Shown here one piece after another: positions 56,445 to 64,000 of a DNA stretch of 64,000 bases; the stretch's first letter is position 1, and every line of letters starts with the position of its first letter. This DNA comes from Terrisporobacter glycolicus ATCC 14880 = DSM 1288 (GTDB lineage: Bacteria > Bacillota > Clostridia > Peptostreptococcales > Peptostreptococcaceae). The notes beneath the pieces were generated by a model, which saw nothing but the letters and a program-made list of their open reading frames with translations, did not search any database and had not been told where the DNA came from. The stretch is taken from positions 1,116,001-1,180,000 of the forward strand of contig NZ_CP117523.1 of assembly GCF_036812735.1 (NCBI RefSeq). Reading direction: 5' to 3'. The translations under genes were made by a program, and so were the position numbers.

Positions 56445-58670
56445 ATGGACAATCTTAGTCAAGATAGATTAAAAGAGTTAGAAAGCAAATGTATTCAAGA
56501 AGAAGATCCTTGGTGTAATGCTATGTGCCCTGTTCATGTAGATGGAAGACAGTTATGCAAACTAGTTGCCCAAGGTGATTTTACTGAAGGTAGAAAAATT
56601 TATGAAAAAAAAATTGTCTTTCCAAATATAATAAGTAGAGTTTGTGAAGAAAAATGTAAAAGTCGATGTAAAAGAAAAGAATTAGGAAATTCCATAAATA
56701 TTAGACAACTTGAACTAGCTTGTATGAATTATGGAAAAGAAGTTAAAACAAGAGTTTTATTAAAACCTAAAAAGAAAGAAAAAGCTATAATATTTGGTAC
56801 TAGTTTAAGTGGATTAACTTGCGCAATAGAATTAAGAAAGAAAGGATACTTTGTTGACTTATACGAAAATCAAAATGTTTTAGGGAAAAATATATATGAT
56901 GCTTGTAAAGATATTTTGGAAGACGAAATTATAAGTAAAGATTTGCAGAGAGTCGAAAAAGAAGGAGTAAAGATTTATCTTAATTCTTTTTTTGAAGAAG
57001 ATAAGTTAAATGAATATAAAGAAAAATACGATGTATTAGTTTTTGATGGGAATATATACAAAGATTATTTATCCTACAATGTGATAACTTTACAATATGA
57101 AAATGATAAAATTTTTTATAGCCCTAAAAATGTTTCATCTGTAGAATGTATAAGTTTAGGTAAGAGACTTTCAACTTCCATAGATAGATATTTTCAACAT
57201 AGTAGTATGATTCAAGGAAGAGAAAAAGAAGGGGTTTTTCAAACAAAACTATATACAAATTTAGAAGAAGTTGAAATTAAATATGAAATAACTCCTAGAA
57301 ATAAAGTATTTTATACAAAAGAAGAAGCTATAAAAGAAGGACAAAGATGTATTGACTGTAATTGTCTTGAATGTGTAAAAGGGTGTGAATTTTTAAGACA
57401 TTACAAGTCTTATCCTAAAAAAATAGTAAGAGAAATTTATAATAACTTAGCTATAGCTTTAGGAAACAGAACATCAAATAAGATGATAAATTCATGCAGC
57501 CTTTGTGGTCAGTGCAAAGCTATTTGTCCTGGAGGGTTGGATTTAGGAGAAGTTTGTGAATATGCAAGAGATCAAATGGTAAAAACAAACAAAATGCCAC
57601 CATCAGCGTTCGAATTTGCCATGGAAGATATGGAATTTAGTAATAGTGAAGAGTTTTTTACAGTTATAAATAAAGAAAACTTAAATTATGTATTTTTCCC
57701 AGGATGCCAGCTATGTGCTTCTGAACCTGATTTAGTAAAAGTAATTTATAAAGATTTAAATGACAAGTTAAAATATGAAGTGGGGCTAATACTAGGTTGT
57801 TGTGGAGTTATAGGAAAATGGTCTGGTCAAGAAGCTAAGTTTTATGAAGAAATAAAATTAATAAAAGAAACTTTAGATAAATTAAAGAATCCTGTTGTTA
57901 TAACAGCTTGTCCTACATGTTATAAAATTTTTAATTCTCATTTAAAAAATATAAAAACAAATATGATTTATGATTATATTAATGAAAATAAATTGTCATG
58001 TATAGGAAATTATGAAGATATTGTCATAGATGATCCATGTACGGTTAGATATGATGATAAATTACAAGGGCAAGTGCGAGAAATAGCAAAAAATATAGGA
58101 TTTAATCTAAAAGAGTTAGATTATAGTGGAGAAATAACCACTTGTTGTGGATTTGGTGGACTTACTTGTTTTTCTAATAAGGAATTAAAGGAAAATATAG
58201 TTTTATCAAGAATTAAAGAAAATAAACTAAATTATCTGACTTATTGTATAAATTGCAGAGATAGTTTTTTGAGTCAAAATAAAGAAGCAAAACATATTTT
58301 ACAATTAATATACAATTTTGATGGTAAAAATAAAAAACCTAATATTTCTGAAAGAAGATACAACAGAGTCCAATTAAAATTAGATTTAACACAGGAAAAA
58401 GATAAGACTAATAATTATAAAATCGATTTAATTATGAGTGATGATTTGAAAGAAACACTAGAAGATAGAATGATTTTATATAAAGACATTGAAGATACGA
58501 TAAAGCATGCAGAAGAAACTAAAGAAAAATTTATAAACAAATCAAACAATCATAATTTGGCCTGTAATAGAGTAAAAAACGTTACATTTTGGGTTGAGTA
58601 TACTATTAAAGGAGGAAAATATTTAGTTTATAACGCATATAGTCATAGAATGAAAATAGAGGTGAATTAA
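56445..58670 (+). CDS. Fe-S/CCG-domain redox protein with degenerate Rossmann domain
   Basis: A 741-residue multi-domain protein. The N-terminal region is GltD-like, with Cys16, 24, 28, 38 and 67, 71, 75 as a likely dicluster. A Rossmann segment follows (residues 114-140), but its GxGxxG is replaced by GTSLSG, and the second NAD domain is absent. Two Cys clusters come next (302-314; 351-361, CSLCGQCKAIC), then two CCG domains of the heterodisulfide-reductase B type (CCG at 452-454 and 567-569). It probably carries electrons for the molybdenum enzyme or its maturation. RBS AAGGAG. Confidence 0.85.
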   Translation: MDNLSQDRLKELESKCIQEEDPWCNAMCPVHVDGRQLCKLVAQGDFTEGRKIYEKKIVFPNIISRVCEEKCKSRCKRKELGNSINIRQLELACMNYGKEVKTRVLLKPKKKEKAIIFGTSLSGLTCAIELRKKGYFVDLYENQNVLGKNIYDACKDILEDEIISKDLQRVEKEGVKIYLNSFFEEDKLNEYKEKYDVLVFDGNIYKDYLSYNVITLQYENDKIFYSPKNVSSVECISLGKRLSTSIDRYFQHSSMIQGREKEGVFQTKLYTNLEEVEIKYEITPRNKVFYTKEEAIKEGQRCIDCNCLECVKGCEFLRHYKSYPKKIVREIYNNLAIALGNRTSNKMINSCSLCGQCKAICPGGLDLGEVCEYARDQMVKTNKMPPSAFEFAMEDMEFSNSEEFFTVINKENLNYVFFPGCQLCASEPDLVKVIYKDLNDKLKYEVGLILGCCGVIGKWSGQEAKFYEEIKLIKETLDKLKNPVVITACPTCYKIFNSHLKNIKTNMIYDYINENKLSCIGNYEDIVIDDPCTVRYDDKLQGQVREIAKNIGFNLKELDYSGEITTCCGFGGLTCFSNKELKENIVLSRIKENKLNYLTYCINCRDSFLSQNKEAKHILQLIYNFDGKNKKPNISERRYNRVQLKLDLTQEKDKTNNYKIDLIMSDDLKETLEDRMILYKDIEDTIKHAEETKEKFINKSNNHNLACNRVKNVTFWVEYTIKGGKYLVYNAYSHRMKIEVN

Positions 58671-58892
58671 ATGAAAGAAAGTTATGATGATTTTTATGAT
58701 TACTCAAGTGAGTCCATGATTTGTGCCAAGTGTAATATGTCCCTTGAAAGAGGCAAAGTAACTCTAGAATATTTAGGCAGTAGTTTTCCTGTTGAGCTAC
58801 CCAAATGTCCTAAATGCAACAATGTATTTATAGACGAAAGTCTAGTATATTCAAAAATGTTAAGAGTTGAAAAGGCTTTAGAGGATAAATGA
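58671..58892 (+). CDS. Small CxxC-CxxC redox protein (DVU_1557-like)
   Basis: A 73-residue protein with two CxxC pairs (Cys18/21 and Cys46/49), the spacing of a zinc ribbon or rubredoxin-like site. The context and size match the small redox protein of the DVU_1551-1559-type cluster. It starts directly after the stop of the redox protein gene and overlaps the methyltransferase by ATGA. The family name is from memory of NCBI family labels. Confidence 0.72.
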   Translation: MKESYDDFYDYSSESMICAKCNMSLERGKVTLEYLGSSFPVELPKCPKCNNVFIDESLVYSKMLRVEKALEDK

Positions 58893-59521
58893 TTAATAAA
58901 AGAGATATATTTAGCTTAGGTGGCTTAAATCTTGTCAATGAAATAATAGAAATATACAAGACAAATGATGACGTTAAAGTATTAGATGTAGGCTGTGGAA
59001 GCGGGTATTCGGTAAACTATTTATCTGAGAAGGGGTTTGATGCAACAGGCATTGACTTCTCTGAAGAAATGATTAATTTAGGTAAGGAAAGATATAAAGA
59101 TATTAATATAAAAGTAATGGATGCAAACAATTTTGATTTTTCAGAAAATTATTTTGATTTAATCTTATTTGAATGTAGTTTATCAGTTATGAAAAATCCA
59201 GAACAAATATTACAAAGTTGTAAAAAGCTTTTGAAAAAAAGTGGAATAATTTTACTAAGTGATTTTTTCTTTAGACAAACAAATATATATGATGATACAT
59301 ATACTCTTAATTATTGGAATAAGTTATTTGCAGATTTAAATTTTCAAACTATCATATTCCAAGATAAATCTCAAGAATGGAAAAATTATCTGGGAATGGT
59401 ACTTTGGGAATACGGAGAATTATCAGGATTACTTAGAGGGAATCAAAACAATAAGATAAATAATGACATATTTAAAAAAGAAACGGGATACTTTTTAGTA
59501 ATACTTAAAAAAAGGGATTGA
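58889..59521 (+). CDS. SAM-dependent methyltransferase (DVU_1556-like)
   Basis: A class I methyltransferase of 210 residues. Motif I is VKVLDVGCGSGYS (about 29-41), followed by GIDFSEEMINLGKERY (motif II region) and DLILFECSLSVMKNPEQIL. No other domain is present. It overlaps the preceding small gene by four bases. The matching family in other cluster-bearing genomes is sometimes called TrsM. Its methyl acceptor is unknown. Confidence 0.85.
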   Translation: MINKRDIFSLGGLNLVNEIIEIYKTNDDVKVLDVGCGSGYSVNYLSEKGFDATGIDFSEEMINLGKERYKDINIKVMDANNFDFSENYFDLILFECSLSVMKNPEQILQSCKKLLKKSGIILLSDFFFRQTNIYDDTYTLNYWNKLFADLNFQTIIFQDKSQEWKNYLGMVLWEYGELSGLLRGNQNNKINNDIFKKETGYFLVILKKRD

Positions 59522-59525
59522 TATT

Positions 59526-59954
59526 ATGGATGAATTATATATGGAAATGCTGGAATTATCGTCTAAGGGATATTATTGTAGTCAGATACTAATGAAGATT
59601 ATTTTAGATTTAGAAGGAAAAGAAAATCCTGATTTAATTAGAGCCATGGGAGGATTAATAGGAGGTTTAGGTTTTAATCAAAGAATATGTGGAGCCCTTA
59701 CAGGAGGAGCATGCATCTTAGGATATTTTACTTCAAAGGGTGAAGATGAAGAAATAGAAGATAAAAATCTAAGCATTATGTCAAATGAATTAATAGAGTG
59801 GTTTGAAAATGAATGTAGTGATAATAAGGGAATAAACTGTGGGGAAATATTAGATGGAAATTTTGATAATAAATCAAAAATTTGTCCTAATTTAGTATTA
59901 AATACATTTGAAAAAGTAGTCGAGATACTTAATAAATATGGTTATGAGTTGTAA
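59526..59954 (+). CDS. C-GCAxxG-C-C family protein (DVU_1555-like)
   Basis: A 142-residue Cys-containing protein of the C_GCAxxG_C_C family. Cys18 (YYCSQ) is followed by the glycine-rich GGLIGGLGFNQRICGALTGG and the second Cys in GGACILGYF (Cys62), with further cysteines in ECSDNKGINCGEI and ICPNL. The family's function is unknown but it is typically linked to redox or metal metabolism. It is five bases downstream of the methyltransferase. RBS AAAGGGATTG. Confidence 0.8.
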   Translation: MDELYMEMLELSSKGYYCSQILMKIILDLEGKENPDLIRAMGGLIGGLGFNQRICGALTGGACILGYFTSKGEDEEIEDKNLSIMSNELIEWFENECSDNKGINCGEILDGNFDNKSKICPNLVLNTFEKVVEILNKYGYEL

Positions 59955-59975
59955 TTAATAAAGGGAGAAGAGTTG

Positions 59976-61013
59976 ATGAACATATATGAAGAAGGTTTAA
60001 GCATTTTAAGAGATAAGAAGAGTTTTGTTTTAGCTAGTATAGTAAGAAGCAATGGTTCCACACCTAGGTCAAAAGGAACTCAAATGATAATAAGAGAAGA
60101 TGGTTCCATATTCTCCACAGTAGGAGGTGGTAAAATGGAAGCGTCTTGTATAGAAAAAGGTGTGAGGTCAATTAAAAATAAGGAAACGTTTATTTATGAG
60201 TTTAATTTAGATAATAAAGATGCTAATAAATCAGAAATGGTTTGTGGAGGAAATGGAGAAATTCTTATAAATTATATGGACTGTAACGACGATAATAATT
60301 TATTAATTATGGAAAAAGCAACTGAAGCTATAAAAAATCACAAAAAGGGATGGATAGTTACAGTTTTAAAAAAAGATAAAAAAGAAATGTTATTTGTTGA
60401 TGATAAAAATAATCTTATTGGCCAATATTCAGGAAGTCAATTAATGAGAAATAAATTAGAAAATGGGATTGAAAGATTAAGTATTCACTCAGATGCTATT
60501 GATGATGAAATATTTATTGTACAAAAGGTTCATAATATGGGAAAAGCTTACATATTTGGAGCTGGCCATGTATCTAAAGAAACAGCAGCAATTTTAGATA
60601 TAATAGAATTTGAAACTATAGTTTTAGATGATAGAAGTGAATTTGCAAATAAAGAAAGATTTCCAAACTCTGAAACTATTGTATTAGATAGTTTAGAAGA
60701 AATAGATGATTTAGGTATAGATGAAGATAGTTATATTTTAATAATTACACGAGGCCATTTATATGATTACAACGTGCTTAATTGGGCATTAAAAACAGAT
60801 GCGTATTATATAGGAATGATAGGTAGTAAATCTAAGATTAATATGACTTATGAAAAACTTAAGAAAGATGGTTTTACAGAAGAAGATTTTAAAAGAGTTC
60901 ATGCTCCAATAGGAATAAAGCTAGATGCAAAAACTCCAGGAGAAATAGCAGTAAGCATAGCAGGTGAGCTTATAAATGAAAGGGGAACAAAAGAAAGAAG
61001 ATTGGAAAAATGA
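59976..61013 (+). CDS. XdhC/CoxI-family molybdenum hydroxylase maturation factor
   Basis: XdhC inserts the sulfurated molybdenum cofactor into xanthine-dehydrogenase-type enzymes. This 345-residue protein has the N-terminal XdhC/CoxI domain (VRSNGSTPRSKGTQMIIRED, then TVGGGKMEASC) and a C-terminal Rossmann domain (YIFGAGHVS, then IGMIGSKSKINMTYEKL). The start is the ATG after AAGGGAGAAG; a TTG directly before it would add one residue. It overlaps the next gene by ATGA. Confidence 0.93.
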   Translation: MNIYEEGLSILRDKKSFVLASIVRSNGSTPRSKGTQMIIREDGSIFSTVGGGKMEASCIEKGVRSIKNKETFIYEFNLDNKDANKSEMVCGGNGEILINYMDCNDDNNLLIMEKATEAIKNHKKGWIVTVLKKDKKEMLFVDDKNNLIGQYSGSQLMRNKLENGIERLSIHSDAIDDEIFIVQKVHNMGKAYIFGAGHVSKETAAILDIIEFETIVLDDRSEFANKERFPNSETIVLDSLEEIDDLGIDEDSYILIITRGHLYDYNVLNWALKTDAYYIGMIGSKSKINMTYEKLKKDGFTEEDFKRVHAPIGIKLDAKTPGEIAVSIAGELINERGTKERRLEK

Positions 61014-62155
61014 AGATAAGTGGGTTAATTGTTGCAGCAGGTTTATCTTCTAGAATGAAAGATTTTAAACCTTTAATGGAAATAGGAAAGAAACCACTTA
61101 TTATAAACACAATTAATAGCTTAAAGCAGAGCGGTATAGAAGATATAAATATTGTTGTAGGTTATAGAAGAGAAGATATAGAAAATTGCATAAAAAATCA
61201 AAATGTAAATATAATTTACAACAATAAATATGAAAGTACTTTTATGTATGATTCATTTAAGCTTGGGTTAGATAAAGTAAAAAATAGTTGTGATGCAATT
61301 ATATTTTTACCTGGAGATGTAGGTTTTGTATCTAAATATACAATAGATTTATTGATTCAAGAAATAAGTAAAAAACAAATTAAAATTGTTTATCCAATAT
61401 ATAAAAATACCATAGGGCACCCACCTATAATAAGTTCTGAATGTTTTGAATATTTATTAAACTATAATGGAAAAAATGGATTAAAAGGTGGATTGGACCA
61501 TTTTGAAAGAGAATCTAAAGAAATAAATACTCCAGACAAATTTATCTTATGTGATATGGATTATAAAGAAGATTTTTATAAGGTGAAAAAGAATTTTGAA
61601 AATAGGCAATATTTATCTTATGAAGATTGTATTTATTTATTATCTTATTTTAATGTATCAAAATCTATAGTTAATCATGTCATAAAGGTAAAACAAATAT
61701 GTGAAGATTTAAGTAATTCAATCAACAAGGATAAAGAAATTATTAATGTGAGTTTAATTAATGCAGCCTCTATCTTACATGATATAAAAAGAAGAGAAAA
61801 AAATCATGATGATGTAGGGGCTGATTTATTACATAGCTTAGGGTATGACAAAATTGCAAATATTGTAAGAAGTCATATGAAACTTAACGAAAAAATGGAA
61901 TGTTTAGTAAATGAAAATACTATTTTATATTATGGTGATAAATTAGTAGTAGAAGATGAATTTTCAGATTTAGATAAAAGATTTAAAGAAAAATTCAATA
62001 AATATAAAAGAGATAAAGAAATTCAAGAAAATATAATGAGAAAATATGAAACGGCTCTTAAGATAAAATCCAACATTATTTCAATAATTGGTAAAAATGA
62101 GTATGAAAAATTGGAGAATAAGTGGAGGGGAGACAAGAATGGTTTATTTAAATAA
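61010..62155 (+). CDS. MocA-like NTP transferase fused to an HD domain (DVU_1551-like)
   Basis: A 381-residue fusion. The N-terminal nucleotidyltransferase has VAAGLSSRMKDFKPL (8-22), LPGDVGF (100-106) and GHPPI (136-140), as in MocA, which forms molybdopterin cytosine dinucleotide. The C-terminal part carries an HD-type set: His223, His257-Asp258, His266 and His289, suggesting a phosphohydrolase. MCD is the cofactor form used by Mop enzymes, which fits the adjacent gene. The substrate of the HD domain is unknown. It overlaps the next gene by 17 bases. Confidence 0.88.
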   Translation: MKISGLIVAAGLSSRMKDFKPLMEIGKKPLIINTINSLKQSGIEDINIVVGYRREDIENCIKNQNVNIIYNNKYESTFMYDSFKLGLDKVKNSCDAIIFLPGDVGFVSKYTIDLLIQEISKKQIKIVYPIYKNTIGHPPIISSECFEYLLNYNGKNGLKGGLDHFERESKEINTPDKFILCDMDYKEDFYKVKKNFENRQYLSYEDCIYLLSYFNVSKSIVNHVIKVKQICEDLSNSINKDKEIINVSLINAASILHDIKRREKNHDDVGADLLHSLGYDKIANIVRSHMKLNEKMECLVNENTILYYGDKLVVEDEFSDLDKRFKEKFNKYKRDKEIQENIMRKYETALKIKSNIISIIGKNEYEKLENKWRGDKNGLFK

Positions 62156-63257
62156 TGGTGCTACATCTTGGCCCAAACCCCAGTGTGTTTCCGAATATAT
62201 TAAAAAAGCTTTAGATGAGTTACCATGTAACGCTCATAGAAGTGGATTTGATGAAAAAGAAAATTGTAATTGTAGGGAGCTATTATCAAGATTACTTCAA
62301 CTGGACAACCCTAATAATATTGTCTACTGTAGTAATGCTACCGTTGGACTTAATTTAGCAATACAAGGATTTGGGTTTACTGAAGGAGATAAAGTTTTAA
62401 CTACAGCGGCAGAGCATAATTCAGTACTAAGACCACTGTATTATCTTAAAAAGAAAAAAGTTATTGAATATGAAATAATGGATGTAAATGAAGAAGGAAG
62501 AATAGATCCTTATTTATGGGAAGAAAAAATTAAAGAAATAAAGCCTAAAATGGTTGTATTTACGCATGCATCTAATGTAACGGGAGCAATTAACGATGCA
62601 GAAAAATTAGCTACCATTGCAAAAAAATATAATTGTGTAGTACTACTAGATGCTTCTCAAAGTTTAGGTTTAGTAGATGTACTACCACAAAAATGGGATA
62701 TAGACATGGTAGCGTTTACAGGTCATAAATACTTGCTTGGTCCCCAAGGAACAGGTGGCCTTTATGTATCACCTAGAATTAAATTAAATCCTGTGTTACA
62801 AGGTGGAACGGGAATATATAGTGATGAAGATACAATGCCAGAAGAAATGCCTTTGAAATTAGAAGCAGGAACGCCAAATGATATCTCATTCAAAGGATTA
62901 GAAGAGGCTCTAAGATGGAGTTTTAAAAATCATTTAAATAAAGACAATATAGATTATTTAGTTAATAAAATAAAAAAAGAACTGAAAAAAATCAATGTTA
63001 ATGTAATAGACGTAAGTGGAGAAACAACTCCTGTAATATCATTTACTATGGAAGATTATAGCGTAAATGAAGTAGGAGAAATACTTCAAATGAGTTTTGA
63101 CATTATATGTAGAAGTGGACTTCACTGTGCACCTTTAATTCACAAATGTTTAAATACATCACCAAGTGGAACTGTTAGAATTAGTTTATCTAGATTTACT
63201 ATAGAAGAAGAGGTAGATTATTTTATTAATTCCATAAAGGATATAATAAATGGATAA
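62139..63257 (+). CDS. Cysteine desulfurase-like PLP enzyme
   Basis: Fold type I PLP enzyme of 372 residues. It has Lys197 in TGHKYLLG, His93, Asp171 and Gln174, and the catalytic Cys330 in SGLHCAP. This is the CsdA/SufS-like class V aminotransferase family. In a molybdenum-hydroxylase operon it most likely supplies sulfur (or selenium) for the terminal Mo=S ligand through XdhC (inference). The start is set at the ATG after GGAGGGGAG; an earlier in-frame ATG at 62088 overlaps the previous gene by more than 60 bases. Confidence 0.92.
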   Translation: MVYLNNGATSWPKPQCVSEYIKKALDELPCNAHRSGFDEKENCNCRELLSRLLQLDNPNNIVYCSNATVGLNLAIQGFGFTEGDKVLTTAAEHNSVLRPLYYLKKKKVIEYEIMDVNEEGRIDPYLWEEKIKEIKPKMVVFTHASNVTGAINDAEKLATIAKKYNCVVLLDASQSLGLVDVLPQKWDIDMVAFTGHKYLLGPQGTGGLYVSPRIKLNPVLQGGTGIYSDEDTMPEEMPLKLEAGTPNDISFKGLEEALRWSFKNHLNKDNIDYLVNKIKKELKKINVNVIDVSGETTPVISFTMEDYSVNEVGEILQMSFDIICRSGLHCAPLIHKCLNTSPSGTVRISLSRFTIEEEVDYFINSIKDIING

Positions 63258-63543
63258 GTTTAAAGTAAACAAAATTGATAATTGTTTTAAAAACAGCCAA
63301 ACGTATGAGTATAAATTAAATGTGGAAATAAATATAGAATTTCTTGAAAAATTACAAAACTTAGGTAAACTAGAAATAAAAAATTTTAGACGACCGATTT
63401 TTATGATTTATTGTGAGAATGAAAATAAAATTAAAGGAGTTATTAATTCTAAAATTATAAGAGTAAGTTTTCCAGATTATCCAGATTATATAGATGAAGA
63501 AAGAAAAGAGGCTTTTGAAAAATTTTTAAATGAAATTTTATAG
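63250..63543 (+). CDS. Small protein of unknown function in the molybdenum cluster
   Basis: A 97-residue protein overlapping the desulfurase gene by eight bases. I recognise no family. It has mixed alpha/beta character with two Cys (CENENK and NCFK), a FRRPIFMIYC strand and an acidic C-terminus. Its position between the desulfurase and radical SAM genes, with tight coupling, makes a role in the same pathway likely. Confidence 0.7.
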   Translation: MDKFKVNKIDNCFKNSQTYEYKLNVEINIEFLEKLQNLGKLEIKNFRRPIFMIYCENENKIKGVINSKIIRVSFPDYPDYIDEERKEAFEKFLNEIL

Positions 63544-63570
63544 GAAGAACAGATTGCTAGGGGGTAAACT

Positions 63571-64000
63571 ATGAGAAGAGTAATAGGTCAAGTGGAGAGT
63601 TTATGTCCTTATTGTTTTAAAAAAATAGTAGGGCAAAAAGTAGAATATGAAGATAAGGTATATTTGGAAAAATCTTGTGAAGATCATGGTTTTTTTAAAA
63701 CATTAATCTGGGAAGGTAAGGATTACGAAACTTGGAGCGATGTGGAAAAATTTACAACTCCTAATGTTGTAAGTAGTGAGGTAAATAATGGGTGTCCATA
63801 TGATTGTGGCATATGTAGTGGACACAGACAAGAAACGTGTTGTGTACTACTTGAAATAACAAATAGATGTAATTTAAAATGTCCTATTTGTTTCGCCTCA
63901 TCCAATGAAAATGCAAAGGAAGATATAAGTATAGAAAGAATTAGTGAATATTACGATTATCTAATGAAGTGTGGTGGTCCTTATAATATACAACTATCAG
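63571..64000 (+). CDS. Radical SAM protein, TrsS-like, 3'-truncated by window edge
   Basis: The open frame runs off the window after 143 residues. It has an N-terminal CPYC pair (Cys12/15), a GCPYDCGIC knuckle (75-82), a Cys90-Cys91 pair and the radical SAM motif Cys100-NLK-Cys104-PI-Cys107. This matches the radical SAM (seleno)protein TrsS of DVU_1551-type clusters. No in-frame TGA occurs in the visible part, so no selenocysteine is used here. The start is ATG after AGGGGG. Confidence 0.85.
   Translation, partial: MRRVIGQVESLCPYCFKKIVGQKVEYEDKVYLEKSCEDHGFFKTLIWEGKDYETWSDVEKFTTPNVVSSEVNNGCPYDCGICSGHRQETCCVLLEITNRCNLKCPICFASSNENAKEDISIERISEYYDYLMKCGGPYNIQLS

Noticed and set aside
1-64000. CRISPR array, tRNA, rRNA, insertion sequence or prophage
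   Set aside because: No regular repeat-spacer pattern, RNA gene signature, transposase or integrase was seen in any part of the window.
63571-64000. Selenocysteine codon in the TrsS-like gene
   Set aside because: The visible frame reads through 143 sense codons with no TGA; cysteines are encoded by TGT.

Overview
This is an AT-rich, low-GC Gram-positive window with short intergenic gaps and strong purine-rich ribosome binding sites. Almost every gene is on the + strand. Gene order and protein types point to a motile anaerobe of the Clostridia, most likely Peptostreptococcaceae (the Clostridioides / Paraclostridium / Romboutsia neighbourhood). The evidence is a C. difficile-like flagellar locus, a FliR-FlhB fusion, a c-di-GMP-I riboswitch in front of flgB, and FliW/CsrA beside flagellin. 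The assignment rests on gene content, not on a 16S sequence.

Layout. 1-1307: the 3' part of a class III fructose-1,6-bisphosphatase. 1468-8920: late flagellar genes (transglycosylase, YaaR-like, FliN-like, flgM, flgN, flgK, flgL, fliW, csrA, fliS, fliD, FliT-like). 9026-9817: flagellin fliC, with a sigma-D-type promoter and a CsrA-type hairpin in its leader. 9908-16855: a flagellin-modification island (GT2-TPR protein, TPR protein, GT2-pyruvyltransferase fusion, radical SAM enzyme). 17162-17854: a coiled-coil protein that resembles a degenerate flagellin. 17855-18626: promoter, c-di-GMP-I riboswitch, terminator and a long flgB leader. 18627-38825: the early flagellar operon flgB to fliN, including sigma-D, plus one unidentified membrane protein. 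flhF, flhG, fliL and flbD are absent from their usual places. 38995-49012: two chemoreceptors and cheA-cheB-cheC-cheD-cheW-cheR-cheY, with sigma-D-type promoters before each receptor and before cheA.

49346-52835: a three-gene operon (ATP-grasp ligase, Asp/Glu racemase, MurE-like ligase) behind a consensus sigma-A promoter. It is best read as a peptidoglycan-precursor module, possibly for L-Lys addition and a D-Asp cross-bridge. 53015-53416: a lone minus-strand gene of unknown function.

53522-64000: a Mop-type molybdenum aldehyde oxidoreductase, followed by a tight run of genes: an Fe-S/CCG redox protein, a zinc-ribbon-like redox protein, a methyltransferase, a C-GCAxxG-C-C protein, XdhC, a MocA-like/HD fusion, a cysteine desulfurase-like enzyme, a small unknown, and a radical SAM protein cut by the window edge. 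This resembles the conserved, functionally unresolved Desulfovibrio DVU_1551-1559-type cluster and is the best candidate here for an undescribed system. It probably builds or matures a molybdenum-hydroxylase cofactor.

How the parts connect. c-di-GMP likely controls the early flagellar operon by transcription termination. That operon makes sigma-D, which (gated by FlgM) would transcribe the late genes, fliC and chemotaxis genes. FliW and CsrA then tune flagellin translation. No rRNA, tRNA, CRISPR array or insertion sequence was seen.
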